Source of the DNA: DATCJU01 sp036562635
GTDB taxonomy: Bacteria > Actinomycetota > Actinomycetes > Mycobacteriales > Pseudonocardiaceae
Reading direction: 5' to 3'
Assembly (NCBI GenBank): GCA_036562635.1
Contig: DATCJU010000011.1
Location: 1 to 64,000 of the forward strand
DNA: 64,000 bases
Shown: piece after piece, positions 16,864 to 25,526 of the stretch
Layout of the letters: the number at the start of each line of letters is the position of its first letter
Numbering within the stretch: position 1 is the stretch's first letter
Program-made: the position numbers and the translations under genes
The notes under the pieces: model-generated
Database searches by the model: none
What the model was told of the DNA's origin: nothing
What the model saw: the letters and a program-made list of their open reading frames with translations, nothing else

Positions 16864-16869
16864 AGCCTA
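16864..16869 (-). promoter_or_regulatory. Possible -10 box, leaderless histidine phosphatase mRNA
   Basis: On the minus strand TAGGCT ends 6 nt before the GTG start, with no ribosome-binding site. Confidence 0.35.
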
Positions 16870-16914
16870 CGTGTCCTGGCACCTCCGGCGAGTCGAACAG
16901 CACGGATCTCGGGG

Positions 16915-17745
16915 TCAGATGGCGTTGATCGTCCCGGTCGACAGCAGTCCGATCAGCACCAGACCCAGCACGATCCGGTACCAGACGAACAGGTACACGC
17001 TGTGCCGGGCCACCCAGTTCAGCAGCCACCCGATGGTCAGGTAGGCCACCCCGAACGCCAGCAGCGTGGCCACCACCATCTGCGCCACCGTCGGCTGCGG
17101 GCCCGGGCCCTGGGCGAACACGTCCGGGATGCTGAAGATCCCCGCCGCGAACACCGCCGGAATGGCCAGCAGGAACGAGTACCGTGCCGCGGTGGCCCGG
17201 TCCAGACCGATAGCCAGACCGGCCGTGATGGTGCCACCCGAGCGGGACACCCCGGGGATCAGCGCCATCGCCTGCGCCACCCCCATGACCACGCCGTCCC
17301 GGAGCGTCATCTGCTCGACACTCCGCCGCTGCGGCCCGAACCGCTCCGCCAGCCCCAACAACACCGCGAAGAAGATCAACATCGTCGCGGTGATCCACAG
17401 ATTCCGCAGGTGGGTGCGGATGCTGTCCTCGAACAGGAAGCCCAGAACGCCGATCGGCAACGACCCGATCACCACGTACCAGGCGATCCGGTAGTCCAGG
17501 CTCCCGCGCACCGAGGCGTCGAAGAACCCGCGAAACCAGGTGACCAGCAACCGCCAGATGTCCTTGGCGAAGTAGATCAGCACCGCCAGCTCGGTGCCGA
17601 TCTGGGTCACCGCGGTGAACGACGCACCGGCGTCGGAACCGAAGAACAGCTCCGAGAACACCCGCAGATGCGCCGACGACGAGATCGGCAGGAACTCGGT
17701 CAACCCCTGGATCAGTCCCAGGACCAAGGCCTGCAGCCAGCTCAC
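16915..17745 (-). CDS. uppP: Undecaprenyl-diphosphatase
   Basis: 276 residues. It dephosphorylates undecaprenyl pyrophosphate to recycle the lipid carrier for peptidoglycan and other envelope polymers. Both family motifs are present: GLIQGLTEFLPISSSAHL at the N-terminus and IPGVSRSGGTI in the middle. About eight hydrophobic segments are seen. The GTG start overlaps the stop of the LLM oxidoreductase gene upstream (GTGA), so they are translationally coupled. Family members also confer bacitracin resistance. Confidence 0.95.
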   Translation of the reverse strand: MSWLQALVLGLIQGLTEFLPISSSAHLRVFSELFFGSDAGASFTAVTQIGTELAVLIYFAKDIWRLLVTWFRGFFDASVRGSLDYRIAWYVVIGSLPIGVLGFLFEDSIRTHLRNLWITATMLIFFAVLLGLAERFGPQRRSVEQMTLRDGVVMGVAQAMALIPGVSRSGGTITAGLAIGLDRATAARYSFLLAIPAVFAAGIFSIPDVFAQGPGPQPTVAQMVVATLLAFGVAYLTIGWLLNWVARHSVYLFVWYRIVLGLVLIGLLSTGTINAI

Positions 17746-18791
17746 TGACCAACTCCCGCTTTGTCGAGAGCCTCGACGGCGGCGCGGAGCGCCCCGAGCG
17801 CCCGCTCCTGGTCCCGCTGCATGATCGACACCGTCAACGTCGTGACACCGACCCGGGCGAACTCCTGCATGCGTTCGGCGATCCGCTCCACCGGGCCGAG
17901 CAGCGACGTCGCGTCCAGGAACTCCAGCGGCAGCGCCGCCATCGCCCCCGCGTAGTCCCGCGCCAGATACCGGTCCTGCACCTCCTGGGCCTCACGCTCG
18001 AAACCCATCCGACAGGCCAGGTCCTTGTAGAAGTTCTTCTCCCGGCTCCCCATACCTCCCACGTACAGGGCCGCGTACCCGCGCACCGCGTCCGCGCACT
18101 CCCGCCAGTCCGAGCCGACCACCAGCGGCACCGTGGGCACCACGTCGAACCCCTCCAGGTCCCTGCCCGCCCTGGCCCGACCGGCCCGCACCCGCTCCAA
18201 CAGCTCCCCGGAGTGCTCGGGGGAGAAGAACAACGCCAGCCACCCGTCGGCGATCTCCCCGGCCAGTTCCACGTTCCGGGGACCCATCGCCGCCAGGTAC
18301 ACCGGAACGTGCTCCCGCACCGGGTGCACGGTCAGCGTCAACGCCTTGCCCGGGCCGTCCGGCAATGGCAGCACGTAGTGCTCACCCTCGTAGCGCAGCC
18401 GCTCCCGCCGCAACGCACGTCGCACGATCTCCACGTACTCCCGGGTCCGGGCCAGCGGGCGGTCGAAGCGCACCCCGTGCCACCCCTCGGACACCTGCGG
18501 CCCCGACACCCCCAGCCCGAGCCGGAACCGTCCCCCCGACAGCGTGTCCAGGGTGGCCGCGGTCATCGCGGTCATCGCCGGGGTACGTGCCGGGATCTGC
18601 ATCACCGCACTTCCCACGTCGATCCGTTCGGTCTGCGCCGCCACCCAGGACAGCACCGTCGGCGCATCCGACCCGTACGCCTCCGCCGCCCACACCACCG
18701 AGTAGCCCAGGCGGTCCGCTTCGCGCGCCAGCACCAGATTGCCGGCATCGTTACCCGCGCCCCAGTAACCGAGGTTCAACCCAAGTCGCAC
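17742..18791 (-). CDS. LLM-class F420-dependent oxidoreductase
   Basis: 349 residues from GTG 18791 (VRLGLNLGYWGAGNDAGN); the frame to 18908 is rejected. This is a bacterial luciferase-like TIM barrel: ADRLGYSVVWAAEAYGSDAPTVLSWVA near the N-terminus, TATLDTLSGGRFRLGLGVSGPQVSEGWHG in the middle and VYLAAMGPRNVELAGEIADGWLALFFSPE, the usual F420-binding family pattern. The substrate is unknown. It is the first gene of an LLM-uppP pair and divergent from the aldo/keto reductase. Confidence 0.92.
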   Translation of the reverse strand: MRLGLNLGYWGAGNDAGNLVLAREADRLGYSVVWAAEAYGSDAPTVLSWVAAQTERIDVGSAVMQIPARTPAMTAMTAATLDTLSGGRFRLGLGVSGPQVSEGWHGVRFDRPLARTREYVEIVRRALRRERLRYEGEHYVLPLPDGPGKALTLTVHPVREHVPVYLAAMGPRNVELAGEIADGWLALFFSPEHSGELLERVRAGRARAGRDLEGFDVVPTVPLVVGSDWRECADAVRGYAALYVGGMGSREKNFYKDLACRMGFEREAQEVQDRYLARDYAGAMAALPLEFLDATSLLGPVERIAERMQEFARVGVTTLTVSIMQRDQERALGALRAAVEALDKAGVGQ

Positions 18792-18798
18792 GAACCCG

Positions 18799-18804
18799 AC
18801 CCTA
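18799..18804 (-). promoter_or_regulatory. Possible -10 box, leaderless LLM oxidoreductase mRNA
   Basis: TAGGGT (minus strand) lies 7 nt upstream of GTG 18791, with no ribosome site between. Confidence 0.35.
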
Positions 18805-18912
18805 GGATCCCTCGGCCCGACACGGGAGCCGACTGCGCCGGGGCTCACCCGATCACATTCCCCTGGGCGTGTCGCCACCGCCGATCTCCCCGCCGGTGCA
18901 CCCCTCACCCCC

Positions 18913-18918
18913 TACGCT
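18913..18918 (+). promoter_or_regulatory. Possible -10 box, leaderless aldo/keto reductase mRNA
   Basis: TACGCT lies 8 nt upstream of GTG 18927, again without a ribosome-binding site. Confidence 0.3.
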
Positions 18919-18926
18919 CAGGGGCC

Positions 18927-19904
18927 GTGGAACAGCGTCAGCTCGGCCACAGTGGCCTGCGTGTCTCCCGGCTCGCCCTCGGCACCATGACCTGGGGAAG
19001 GGACACCGACGCCGACGAAGCCGCCAACCAGCTCGCCGCCTTCGTCGACGCCGGCGGCACCCTCGTGGACACCGCCGACGTCTACTGCGGCGGGGAGAGC
19101 GAGCGCATCCTCGGCTCCCTGCTCGACAGCGTCGTCCCCCGCGAGGAGGTCGTCGTCGCCACCAAGGCCGTCGCCCGCCGCCACGACGGCCCGTTCGGCA
19201 GCGGCGCCTCCCGAGGCGCCCTGCTCTCCGCCCTGGACGGGTCCCTGCGGCGCCTCGGCGTGGACCACATCGACCTGTGGCAACTCCACGCCTGGGACTC
19301 CACGGTCCCTCTCGAGGAGACCCTCTCGGCGATCAACGCGGCCGTCACCAGCGGCAAGGTCCGCTACGTGGGCGTGTCCAACTACAGCGGCTGGCAGCTG
19401 GCCACCGCCGCCGCCCTGCAGCACGCCACCCCCGGCGCCACCCCCCTGGTCTCCACCCAGGTGGAGTACTCCCTCCTGGAACGCGGTGTGGAACGCGAGG
19501 TGATCCCGGCCGCCCTGTACCACGGCATCGGCCTGCTCCCCTGGGCACCCCTGGGCCGCGGAGTCCTCACCGGCAAGTACCGCAACGGCACCCCCGCCGA
19601 CTCCCGCGGCGCCTCCCCCCACTACGCCCGCTACGTCGAACACCACCGCACCGAACGCGCCTCCCGCATCGTGCAGGCCGTGGTGACCGCGGCCGACGGG
19701 CTGGGCACCTCCCCACTCGCGGTGGCCCTGGCCTGGGTGCGGGACCAACCCGGCGTCGTCGCCCCCGTCGTCGGGGCCCGGGACACCGCCCAGCTGCGGG
19801 GATCGCTGGCCGCCGAACAGCTCACCCTGCCCCCCGAGATCCGCGCCGCCCTCGACGACGTCAGCGAGATCTGCCTGGGGTATCCCGAGCGCCGCTTCGG
19901 CTGA
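18927..19904 (+). CDS. Aldo/keto reductase
   Basis: 325 residues from GTG 18927 (VEQRQLGHSGLRVSRLALGTMTWG). The catalytic tetrad can be placed: Asp and Tyr in VDTADVY, Lys in VATKAVARR and His in DLWQLHAWD. The NADPH-binding C-terminal part (WVRDQPGVVAPVVGARDTAQLRGSL) is typical. The long open frame further upstream (from 18213) lies opposite the LLM gene and is not coding. It is a stand-alone gene. Confidence 0.93.
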   Translation: MEQRQLGHSGLRVSRLALGTMTWGRDTDADEAANQLAAFVDAGGTLVDTADVYCGGESERILGSLLDSVVPREEVVVATKAVARRHDGPFGSGASRGALLSALDGSLRRLGVDHIDLWQLHAWDSTVPLEETLSAINAAVTSGKVRYVGVSNYSGWQLATAAALQHATPGATPLVSTQVEYSLLERGVEREVIPAALYHGIGLLPWAPLGRGVLTGKYRNGTPADSRGASPHYARYVEHHRTERASRIVQAVVTAADGLGTSPLAVALAWVRDQPGVVAPVVGARDTAQLRGSLAAEQLTLPPEIRAALDDVSEICLGYPERRFG

Positions 19905-20064
19905 GCGCCCCGTCACCGATCGGCCACCCCACGCCACCGCGGCCCGACCCCTGGGCACGGCCCCCACGGCCCGCTTTCGTCGCGCCCGGCGGGTAGGACA
20001 TCCTGGAAGGACACCCCGCCGGGACGGTCGCCCGGCGGGCCGGACCGATGTCGGGAGGACACTG

Positions 20065-21087
20065 TTGCGTCGGGTGCTAGCCGTCCTGGCCGCCGGGCTC
20101 GTCCTGGTCACCGGGTGCTCCACCGAGCCACGCCAGGCCGGGGGCAGCCTTCAGGTCGCCGAATCCCTGGTCGCCGCCACCCCTGCCGCCGCACCCCCGC
20201 AGACCGCCACTCCCGCCGGCACCGTCGTGCCGCTCCACCGCCCGGTCACCGCCCTGGCCTTCGACGCGACCACCCGCACCGTCGCCGTGGCCGTCGGCCA
20301 GCCGGACGAGCTGCTGCTGTACCCGCTCGACCAGCTCACCACCCCCGATGCCCAGCCGGTGCGGACCCTGCCCCTGCCCGGTGCGCCCGCCCAGCTCACC
20401 CTCGCCGGCCCCGGCGGGCCGCTGCTGGTTCCCGTGCCCACCGCCGACCAGGTGCTCCAGGTTCCCCTGCCCTCCGGTGACCCGACCGTGCTCACCGTGA
20501 CCGGCGGCCCCACCAGCGCCGCCCTGGTCGGGCAACACCTCGCCGTGGGCGTTCCCGGTGCCGGGGGCGTGGCCGTGCTGCGCGACGGGCAGGAGGAACG
20601 CCGCATCCCCAGCTTCCAGAGCGCCGCAGGCCTGTACCCGATCGGGGAGCAGCTGCTGGTGCTGGACAACCTGCACACCTCGGTGACCGTGGTCGACCCC
20701 ACCACCGGCACGGTGAAGGAAGCCCTGCGCGCCGGGGACGGGGCCACGCACGCCGTCACCGACCGCTACGACCGGCTCCTCGTCGTCGACACCCGCGGCG
20801 GGGAACTGCTGGTCTTCTCCGCGGAACCGGCGCTGCTCATGCGGCAGCGCTTCCCCGTCCCCGGAGCACCGTGGGCCATCGCCTACGACTCCCGGCGCGA
20901 TCTCGCGTGGATCACGCTGACCGCAACCAACGAAGTTGTCGGATACGACGTGGCCGGAGGCGAGCCGGTGGAGCGCCATCGGTTCCCCACGGTCCACCAA
21001 CCCCAGACGGTGGCGGTGGACCCGGACAGCGGCACCGTGCTGGTCGCCTCCGCCGACGGTGAAGGGATACAGGTGGTGCAACCATGA
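20065..21087 (+). CDS. Lipoprotein with beta-propeller-like repeats
   Basis: 340 residues. TTG 20065 is preferred because GGGAGG lies 7 nt upstream. The N-terminus RRVLAVLAAGLVLVTGC is a signal peptide with lipobox LVTGC, so it is exported and lipid-anchored at Cys 19. The remainder has repeated strands of YncE/SMP-30 type (TALAFDATTRTVAVAVGQP, WAIAYDSRRDLAWITLT, TVAVDPDSGTVLVASADG) that suggest a seven-bladed propeller. The stop overlaps the next start (ATGA), coupling it to the DUF5703 protein. Confidence 0.82.
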   Translation: MRRVLAVLAAGLVLVTGCSTEPRQAGGSLQVAESLVAATPAAAPPQTATPAGTVVPLHRPVTALAFDATTRTVAVAVGQPDELLLYPLDQLTTPDAQPVRTLPLPGAPAQLTLAGPGGPLLVPVPTADQVLQVPLPSGDPTVLTVTGGPTSAALVGQHLAVGVPGAGGVAVLRDGQEERRIPSFQSAAGLYPIGEQLLVLDNLHTSVTVVDPTTGTVKEALRAGDGATHAVTDRYDRLLVVDTRGGELLVFSAEPALLMRQRFPVPGAPWAIAYDSRRDLAWITLTATNEVVGYDVAGGEPVERHRFPTVHQPQTVAVDPDSGTVLVASADGEGIQVVQP

Positions 21088-21308
21088 GCAACACGACGGA
21101 CGGGGCGGCCACCGACGGGGACTGGGAGTACTGGCCACTGCGCCTGCCTCCCGGTGTCTCCCGGATCACGGCAGCCACGCAGCTGGCCATCCACGCCGAG
21201 TTCTCCGGCTGGGAACTCTCCCGGGTGCTGCTGTACTCCGACGGCACCCGCAAGGTGTGGCTGCGCCGCCGCCGCACCGCCGCAGGCCTGCCCGGCCTGC
21301 TCACCTGA
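21084..21308 (+). CDS. DUF5703 family small protein
   Basis: 74 residues with the family pattern WEYWPLRLPPGVSRITAATQLAIHAEFSGWELSRVLLYSDGTRKVWLRRR. It is cytosolic and has no membrane helix. The start overlaps the lipoprotein stop (ATGA). The function is unknown. In actinobacteria this small protein commonly sits near the lipoprotein seen here. Confidence 0.85.
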   Translation: MSNTTDGAATDGDWEYWPLRLPPGVSRITAATQLAIHAEFSGWELSRVLLYSDGTRKVWLRRRRTAAGLPGLLT

Positions 21309-21534
21309 CCGCCTCGGCCCCGGTGGGGAACCGGCGAGACCACCCCGGTCCCGCCGCGACCCCTCGTGTGTTCCCACCTGTCTCTCGAAGCCCACGCACT
21401 CCGCGGTGTCGGTACCGACGAACCGGCTCCCGGCCGGCAACACCCGCCGCACCAGGCACCACCCGACCCCGACACGCCGGTGGGGCCACGGCCCGAGGAC
21501 CGTGACCCCACCGGCTGCGCCTCGGACGTGAACC

Positions 21535-22320
21535 TCAGTCCTGGGCGCCGAGCACCACCTCCGGCGGACGCTGCCCCGTCGACGGGCCCGGCAACCCCCG
21601 GAACCGGTACGGCTGCGGCTCCAGGCCCTCCTGCACCAGCCACGCCTGCCCCGACTCGCCGCCCGCCAGCACCGCCTGCAGCGCGTCCGCCACCTGCTCC
21701 GGCTTCAGCAGCGGGAAACCCACCTCGGTCAGCTGCTGCCGTGCCACACCCAGCAACGCGGTGTCGGCGAACCCCGGGCACAACGCCATCACCCGGATAC
21801 CTTCCTTCGCCAACGCCGCCCCCGCCGCACGCACGTACCCCACCACGGCGTGCTTGGTCAGGGTGTACAGCGGGTCGGCCGGCATCGGCCCCAGCCCGGC
21901 CAGCGACGCGGTGACCACGACGGCACCGCCACCGGCCCGGCGCAGCGCCGGCACGGCGGCGCACGTCCCGTACACCACGTGGTCCACGTTCACCCCGACC
22001 AACCGCCGGTACGCGGCCACGTCCAGTGCGTCGTCCACTCCCGCCTGGGCGCCACCGATACCCGCGTTGAGGTGCACCACGTCCAGCCGACCCAACTCGG
22101 CCTCCACCCGGCGCACCGCATCCGGCATCACCGCCGGATCGCTGACGTCCCCGCTCAACGCCAGACCGCCGACCTCCGCGGCCAGCCTCTCGGCACCTGC
22201 GGCGTCCAGATCCAGCACCGCCACCGTGGCCCCCAGCTCGGCCAGGCGTCGCACACACGCCGCACCGATACCGGAGGCTCCACCGGTGACCAGCGCCACC
22301 TTCCCGGTCAGCTCCACCAC
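21535..22320 (-). CDS. SDR family oxidoreductase
   Basis: 261 residues, classical SDR length. The cofactor motif is VALVTGGASGIGAA, the structural motif LNAGIGG, the catalytic Ser lies in VVVTASLAGLGP and the YxxxK is YTLTKHAVV. The substrate is not evident. It lies 18 nt downstream of the M20 peptidase gene on the same strand, so the two may form an operon. Confidence 0.92.
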   Translation of the reverse strand: MVELTGKVALVTGGASGIGAACVRRLAELGATVAVLDLDAAGAERLAAEVGGLALSGDVSDPAVMPDAVRRVEAELGRLDVVHLNAGIGGAQAGVDDALDVAAYRRLVGVNVDHVVYGTCAAVPALRRAGGGAVVVTASLAGLGPMPADPLYTLTKHAVVGYVRAAGAALAKEGIRVMALCPGFADTALLGVARQQLTEVGFPLLKPEQVADALQAVLAGGESGQAWLVQEGLEPQPYRFRGLPGPSTGQRPPEVVLGAQD

Positions 22321-22338
22321 CAGCTCCTCTCGGTCACC

Positions 22339-23691
22339 TCAGCAGTTGCGCATGAACCGATCAAGTACACGGGTGCCGAACTTCAGGGCATCGACCGGAA
22401 CCCGCTCGTCGACCCCGTGGAACAGGGCCGAGAAGTCCAGGTCCGGCGGAAGCTGCAGTGGAGCGAACCCGAAGCAGCGGATACCCAACCGCTGGAACGC
22501 CTTCGCGTCGGTGCCGCCGGACAGCATGTACGGCACGAGCTTGGCCTCCGGGTCCTCGGCGAGGATCGAGGCGTGCATGGTGTCGACCAGAGCACCGTCG
22601 AACGTGGTCTCCACGGGCGGCAGGTTCGCCACCCACTCCCGCTCCACGTCCGGCCCCAGGATCTCCGCCACCTCCCGCTCGAACGCCTCCTGCCGCCCAG
22701 GAAGCACCCGGCAGTCCACCACGGCCTCCGCCACCGACGGGATCACGTTGGCCTTGTACCCGGCGGTGAGCATCGTCGGGTTGGCCGTGTCCCGGAGCGT
22801 GGCGCCCACGATGCGCGCCAGCCCGCCCAGCTTGGCCACTGCCCCTTCAATATCGTCTTCCGGGAACTCCATCCCCGTGAGCTCGGTCACAGCGGCGAGG
22901 AACTCGCGCACCGAGTCCGTCATCACCAGCGGGAAACGGTGCCGACCCAGCCGGGCCACCGCCTCGGTGAGCCGGGTGACCGCGTTGTCCTCGTGCACCA
23001 TCGACCCGTGTCCGGCGCGCCCTCGGACCCGCAGTCGCATCCAGGCGATGCCCTTCTCCGCGGTCTCCACCAGGTAGGCCCGCACGTTGTCCCGGAAGGT
23101 AACCGAGAAGCCGCCCACCTCGCCGATCGCCTCGGTGCAGCCCTCGAACAGCTCGGGCCGGTGGTCCACCAGCCACTGCGCGCCCTGCAGGCCGCCGGCC
23201 TCCTCGTCGGCCAGGAAGGCGAACACGATGTCCCGGGGCGGGGTGATGCCGTCCCGCTTCAGCCGGCGAGCGACCGCCAGCGTCATGGCGCACATGTCCT
23301 TCATGTCCACCGCGCCGCGGCCCCACACGTAGCCGTCCTGCACCGCCCCGGAGAACGGGTGCACCGACCACTCGGAGGCGTCCGCGGGGACCACGTCCAG
23401 GTGCCCGTGCACCAGCAGCGCACCGCGACCGGGGTCGGCGCCGGGCAGTCGGGCGATGACGTTGCCCCGCCCCTTGGCTCCCGACTCCACGTAGGTGACC
23501 TCGTAGCCGACCTCGGACAGCTTCTCCGCCACGTACTCGGCGGCGGCCCGCTCTCCCACCACGGTGTCCGCCTCACCGGTGTTGGTGGTGTCGATCTGGA
23601 TCAGCTCGCTGGTCAGGGTGACAGCCTCGTCCTCCGCCAGGCGGAGGCTCGCCTCAGCCGGTGGTACGTCTGGGTGGATGCGCTCGTTCAC
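22339..23691 (-). CDS. M20/M25/M40 family metallo-hydrolase
   Basis: 450 residues. The zinc ligands and catalytic residues of the M20 family are visible: LLVHGHLDVVPAD (His and catalytic Asp), WGRGAVDMKDM (bridging Asp), FLADEEAGG (catalytic Glu, then ligand Glu), and a C-terminal SGGTDAKAFQRLG with the last His position modified. The dimerisation domain lies between. It probably cleaves an N-acyl amino acid or dipeptide. The upstream region leads to tRNA-Leu. Confidence 0.9.
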   Translation of the reverse strand: MNERIHPDVPPAEASLRLAEDEAVTLTSELIQIDTTNTGEADTVVGERAAAEYVAEKLSEVGYEVTYVESGAKGRGNVIARLPGADPGRGALLVHGHLDVVPADASEWSVHPFSGAVQDGYVWGRGAVDMKDMCAMTLAVARRLKRDGITPPRDIVFAFLADEEAGGLQGAQWLVDHRPELFEGCTEAIGEVGGFSVTFRDNVRAYLVETAEKGIAWMRLRVRGRAGHGSMVHEDNAVTRLTEAVARLGRHRFPLVMTDSVREFLAAVTELTGMEFPEDDIEGAVAKLGGLARIVGATLRDTANPTMLTAGYKANVIPSVAEAVVDCRVLPGRQEAFEREVAEILGPDVEREWVANLPPVETTFDGALVDTMHASILAEDPEAKLVPYMLSGGTDAKAFQRLGIRCFGFAPLQLPPDLDFSALFHGVDERVPVDALKFGTRVLDRFMRNC

Positions 23692-23798
23692 CAGGCCTTC
23701 CTATCACCGGCGGGAGGTTTGCGGGACCCCGGTTTGGGATCCGGACGGTCGATCAGTTATCCTTCTCCCCGCGCGCGGCGGACAGCCGCGGAACGCCG

Positions 23799-23883
23799 GT
23801 CCGAGTGGCGGAATGGCAGACGCGCTAGCTTGAGGTGCTAGTCCCCGCTATAGGGGGTGGGGGTTCAAGTCCCCCCTCGGACA
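23799..23883 (+). tRNA. tRNA-Leu (anticodon GAG)
   Basis: An 85-nt cloverleaf. The acceptor stem is GTCCGAG with CTCGGAC and discriminator A. The anticodon stem is CTAGC/GCTAG around the loop TTGAGGT, with GAG at 23832-23834. There is a long class II variable arm, and GGTTCAAGTCC gives the T arm. CCA is not encoded. A strong terminator follows directly. Confidence 0.95.
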
Positions 23884-23887
23884 CGGG

Positions 23888-23919
23888 ACTGGGGGCCCCG
23901 GGAAACCGGGGCCCCCAGT
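23888..23919 (+). terminator. Rho-independent terminator of tRNA-Leu
   Basis: A perfect 14-bp stem (ACTGGGGGCCCCGG with CCGGGGCCCCCAGT) with GAAA tetraloop, followed by GTTCTTCC. It starts 4 nt after the tRNA. Confidence 0.85.
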
Positions 23920-24107
23920 GTTCTTCCGGGCCGATGACCGGGCTGTACCGCCTTGGCGTCGGCAGGCTTCCCCGGATCTGCCCGCGGTTGCGGACCACCC
24001 GGTGCCACGAACACACCCACCGCCCCAGACCTCGGGTTCGTCGCCCGGCTTGCTGCCCACCCCGGCGCCAGAGGCGACCAGGGGCGGCATGGTAGCGGTG
24101 TGGTCGA

Positions 24108-25526
24108 CTACGACGGCTGCTGATCAGGACGGGGTGTGGTGCCAGGGCGAACACCCCACGTGGTCCTCGCAGACCCTGAACCGGCTGACCGGTGGTAGCG
24201 GTCGTACTCCATGGTGACCGCATTGCCGAGCGGGTCGACCACCTTGGTCAGGCGGTTGCGCTGGTCGTAGTGGTACGTGGTGGTGTGGCCAAGTGCGTTG
24301 GTGACGGTGGTGACCCGGTTCGCGGTGTCGTAGGTGAACGTCGTCGACAACACCCCGTCCTGACCGGCGGCGTACACCACCCGGCCGTCCGCGTCGTAGA
24401 CGTACGAGTACCGGTAGCCGTTACGGTCGATCCACGCGCTGATCCGGTCGGCCTCGTCGTACTCGTAACGGTACGGGACACCGGTCGAGTCGGTGATCGC
24501 AGTCAGCCGGCCACGCTCGTCGTAGCCGAACTGGACCAGCAGGACACCGTGGGGGGAGCCGTCCAGCAGCCGTAGGCCTCCGATACGTGGACCCGCCGGT
24601 GTCTCCACCCGGTCGACGGCCACGAGATAACCCCTGTCGTGGTGCACCCGGTCGCGGGTGAAGGTGATCCGGTTACCGTTGCGATCGGTCAGTGCGACGA
24701 GCGGCCATCGATCGGGTCTCGTCCCGTCCGGCGCGAAATGGCGCACCCAGCCGGACTGTGGGTCCTCGACACGGCAGGTGTCGCCACTCCGGGTCAGTGG
24801 CCACCGTGCACCGGCGACGGGCAGCACCGGCCCACCGTCCGGATACGGGTAGACCAGTACCTGCGCGTCGTCTCCCAGATACCGGATGGTGTCCCTGGTG
24901 AACTCCAGCCGCTGGTCGAGCGTCGAGGACCACCCCGGTCCGAACGATGCGCCGTCGGTGTACCCGGAGGCGTACGCCCTGCGCAGGGTCAGCGGGAGAA
25001 CACCAGGCAGCTCGACGTCGACGGCCTCGGTGATCGCCTGTCCGGACACGACGTCGACGAGGTCGCCACCCCGGGCATCGCAGGCGCTGTTGCCTCCGAA
25101 GCGTTGTCCCCCGCCTATCCCGGCTGCTGGGGCTTCGCCCTGGCCGCTCGACGGCTCGGCTCCACCGCTCGGGGTCGCCGGTGGTGTGCCGGCCAGGCCG
25201 GCCGAACCGGCGGACGGTTGAGGCCACCCAGGCTGGCCGGCCGCCGTTCCGAAACCGCGGGCAGGTGCGGCCAGCGATACGGCCCGGCCGATTCCGGTGC
25301 CCGCCCCGAGGAACATCGCCCCCGCGTAGACCAGGGCACCCACTGCCACCAGACCGTACGTGACCACGCTGGCGGTACCGGCGACCGCCGAGCAGGGATC
25401 TGTGGACTCGAACGAGGCCGGCGCTCCGTAGGTGATGCCACTCTGACAGGACGCCTCCGCGGTTCCCGGTGCCAGCCACAACAGGGCGGCGAGGGCGGCG
25501 AGCAGTACCGCAGCACTCCTGTTCAT
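24108..25526 (-). pseudogene. RHS-repeat protein (DUF6531), C-terminally truncated
   Basis: 472 residues from ATG 25526. A signal peptide (LLAALAALLWLAPGTAEA), a second hydrophobic segment (~65-90) and a Pro/Gly-rich linker come first. The DUF6531 region follows (NSACDARGGDLVDVVSGQAI), then YD/RHS repeats (YDERGRLTAITD, YDEADRISAWID, YDTANRVTTVTNALG). Intact RHS polymorphic toxins have 1500 or more residues, a self-cleaving core and a C-terminal toxin. Here the repeats stop at EYDRYH, and ~30 unrelated residues precede the stop. The toxin end is absent, probably through deletion toward the nearby tRNA. The start overlaps the end of the frameshift-corrected PrsW gene (TGATG). Confidence 0.8.
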
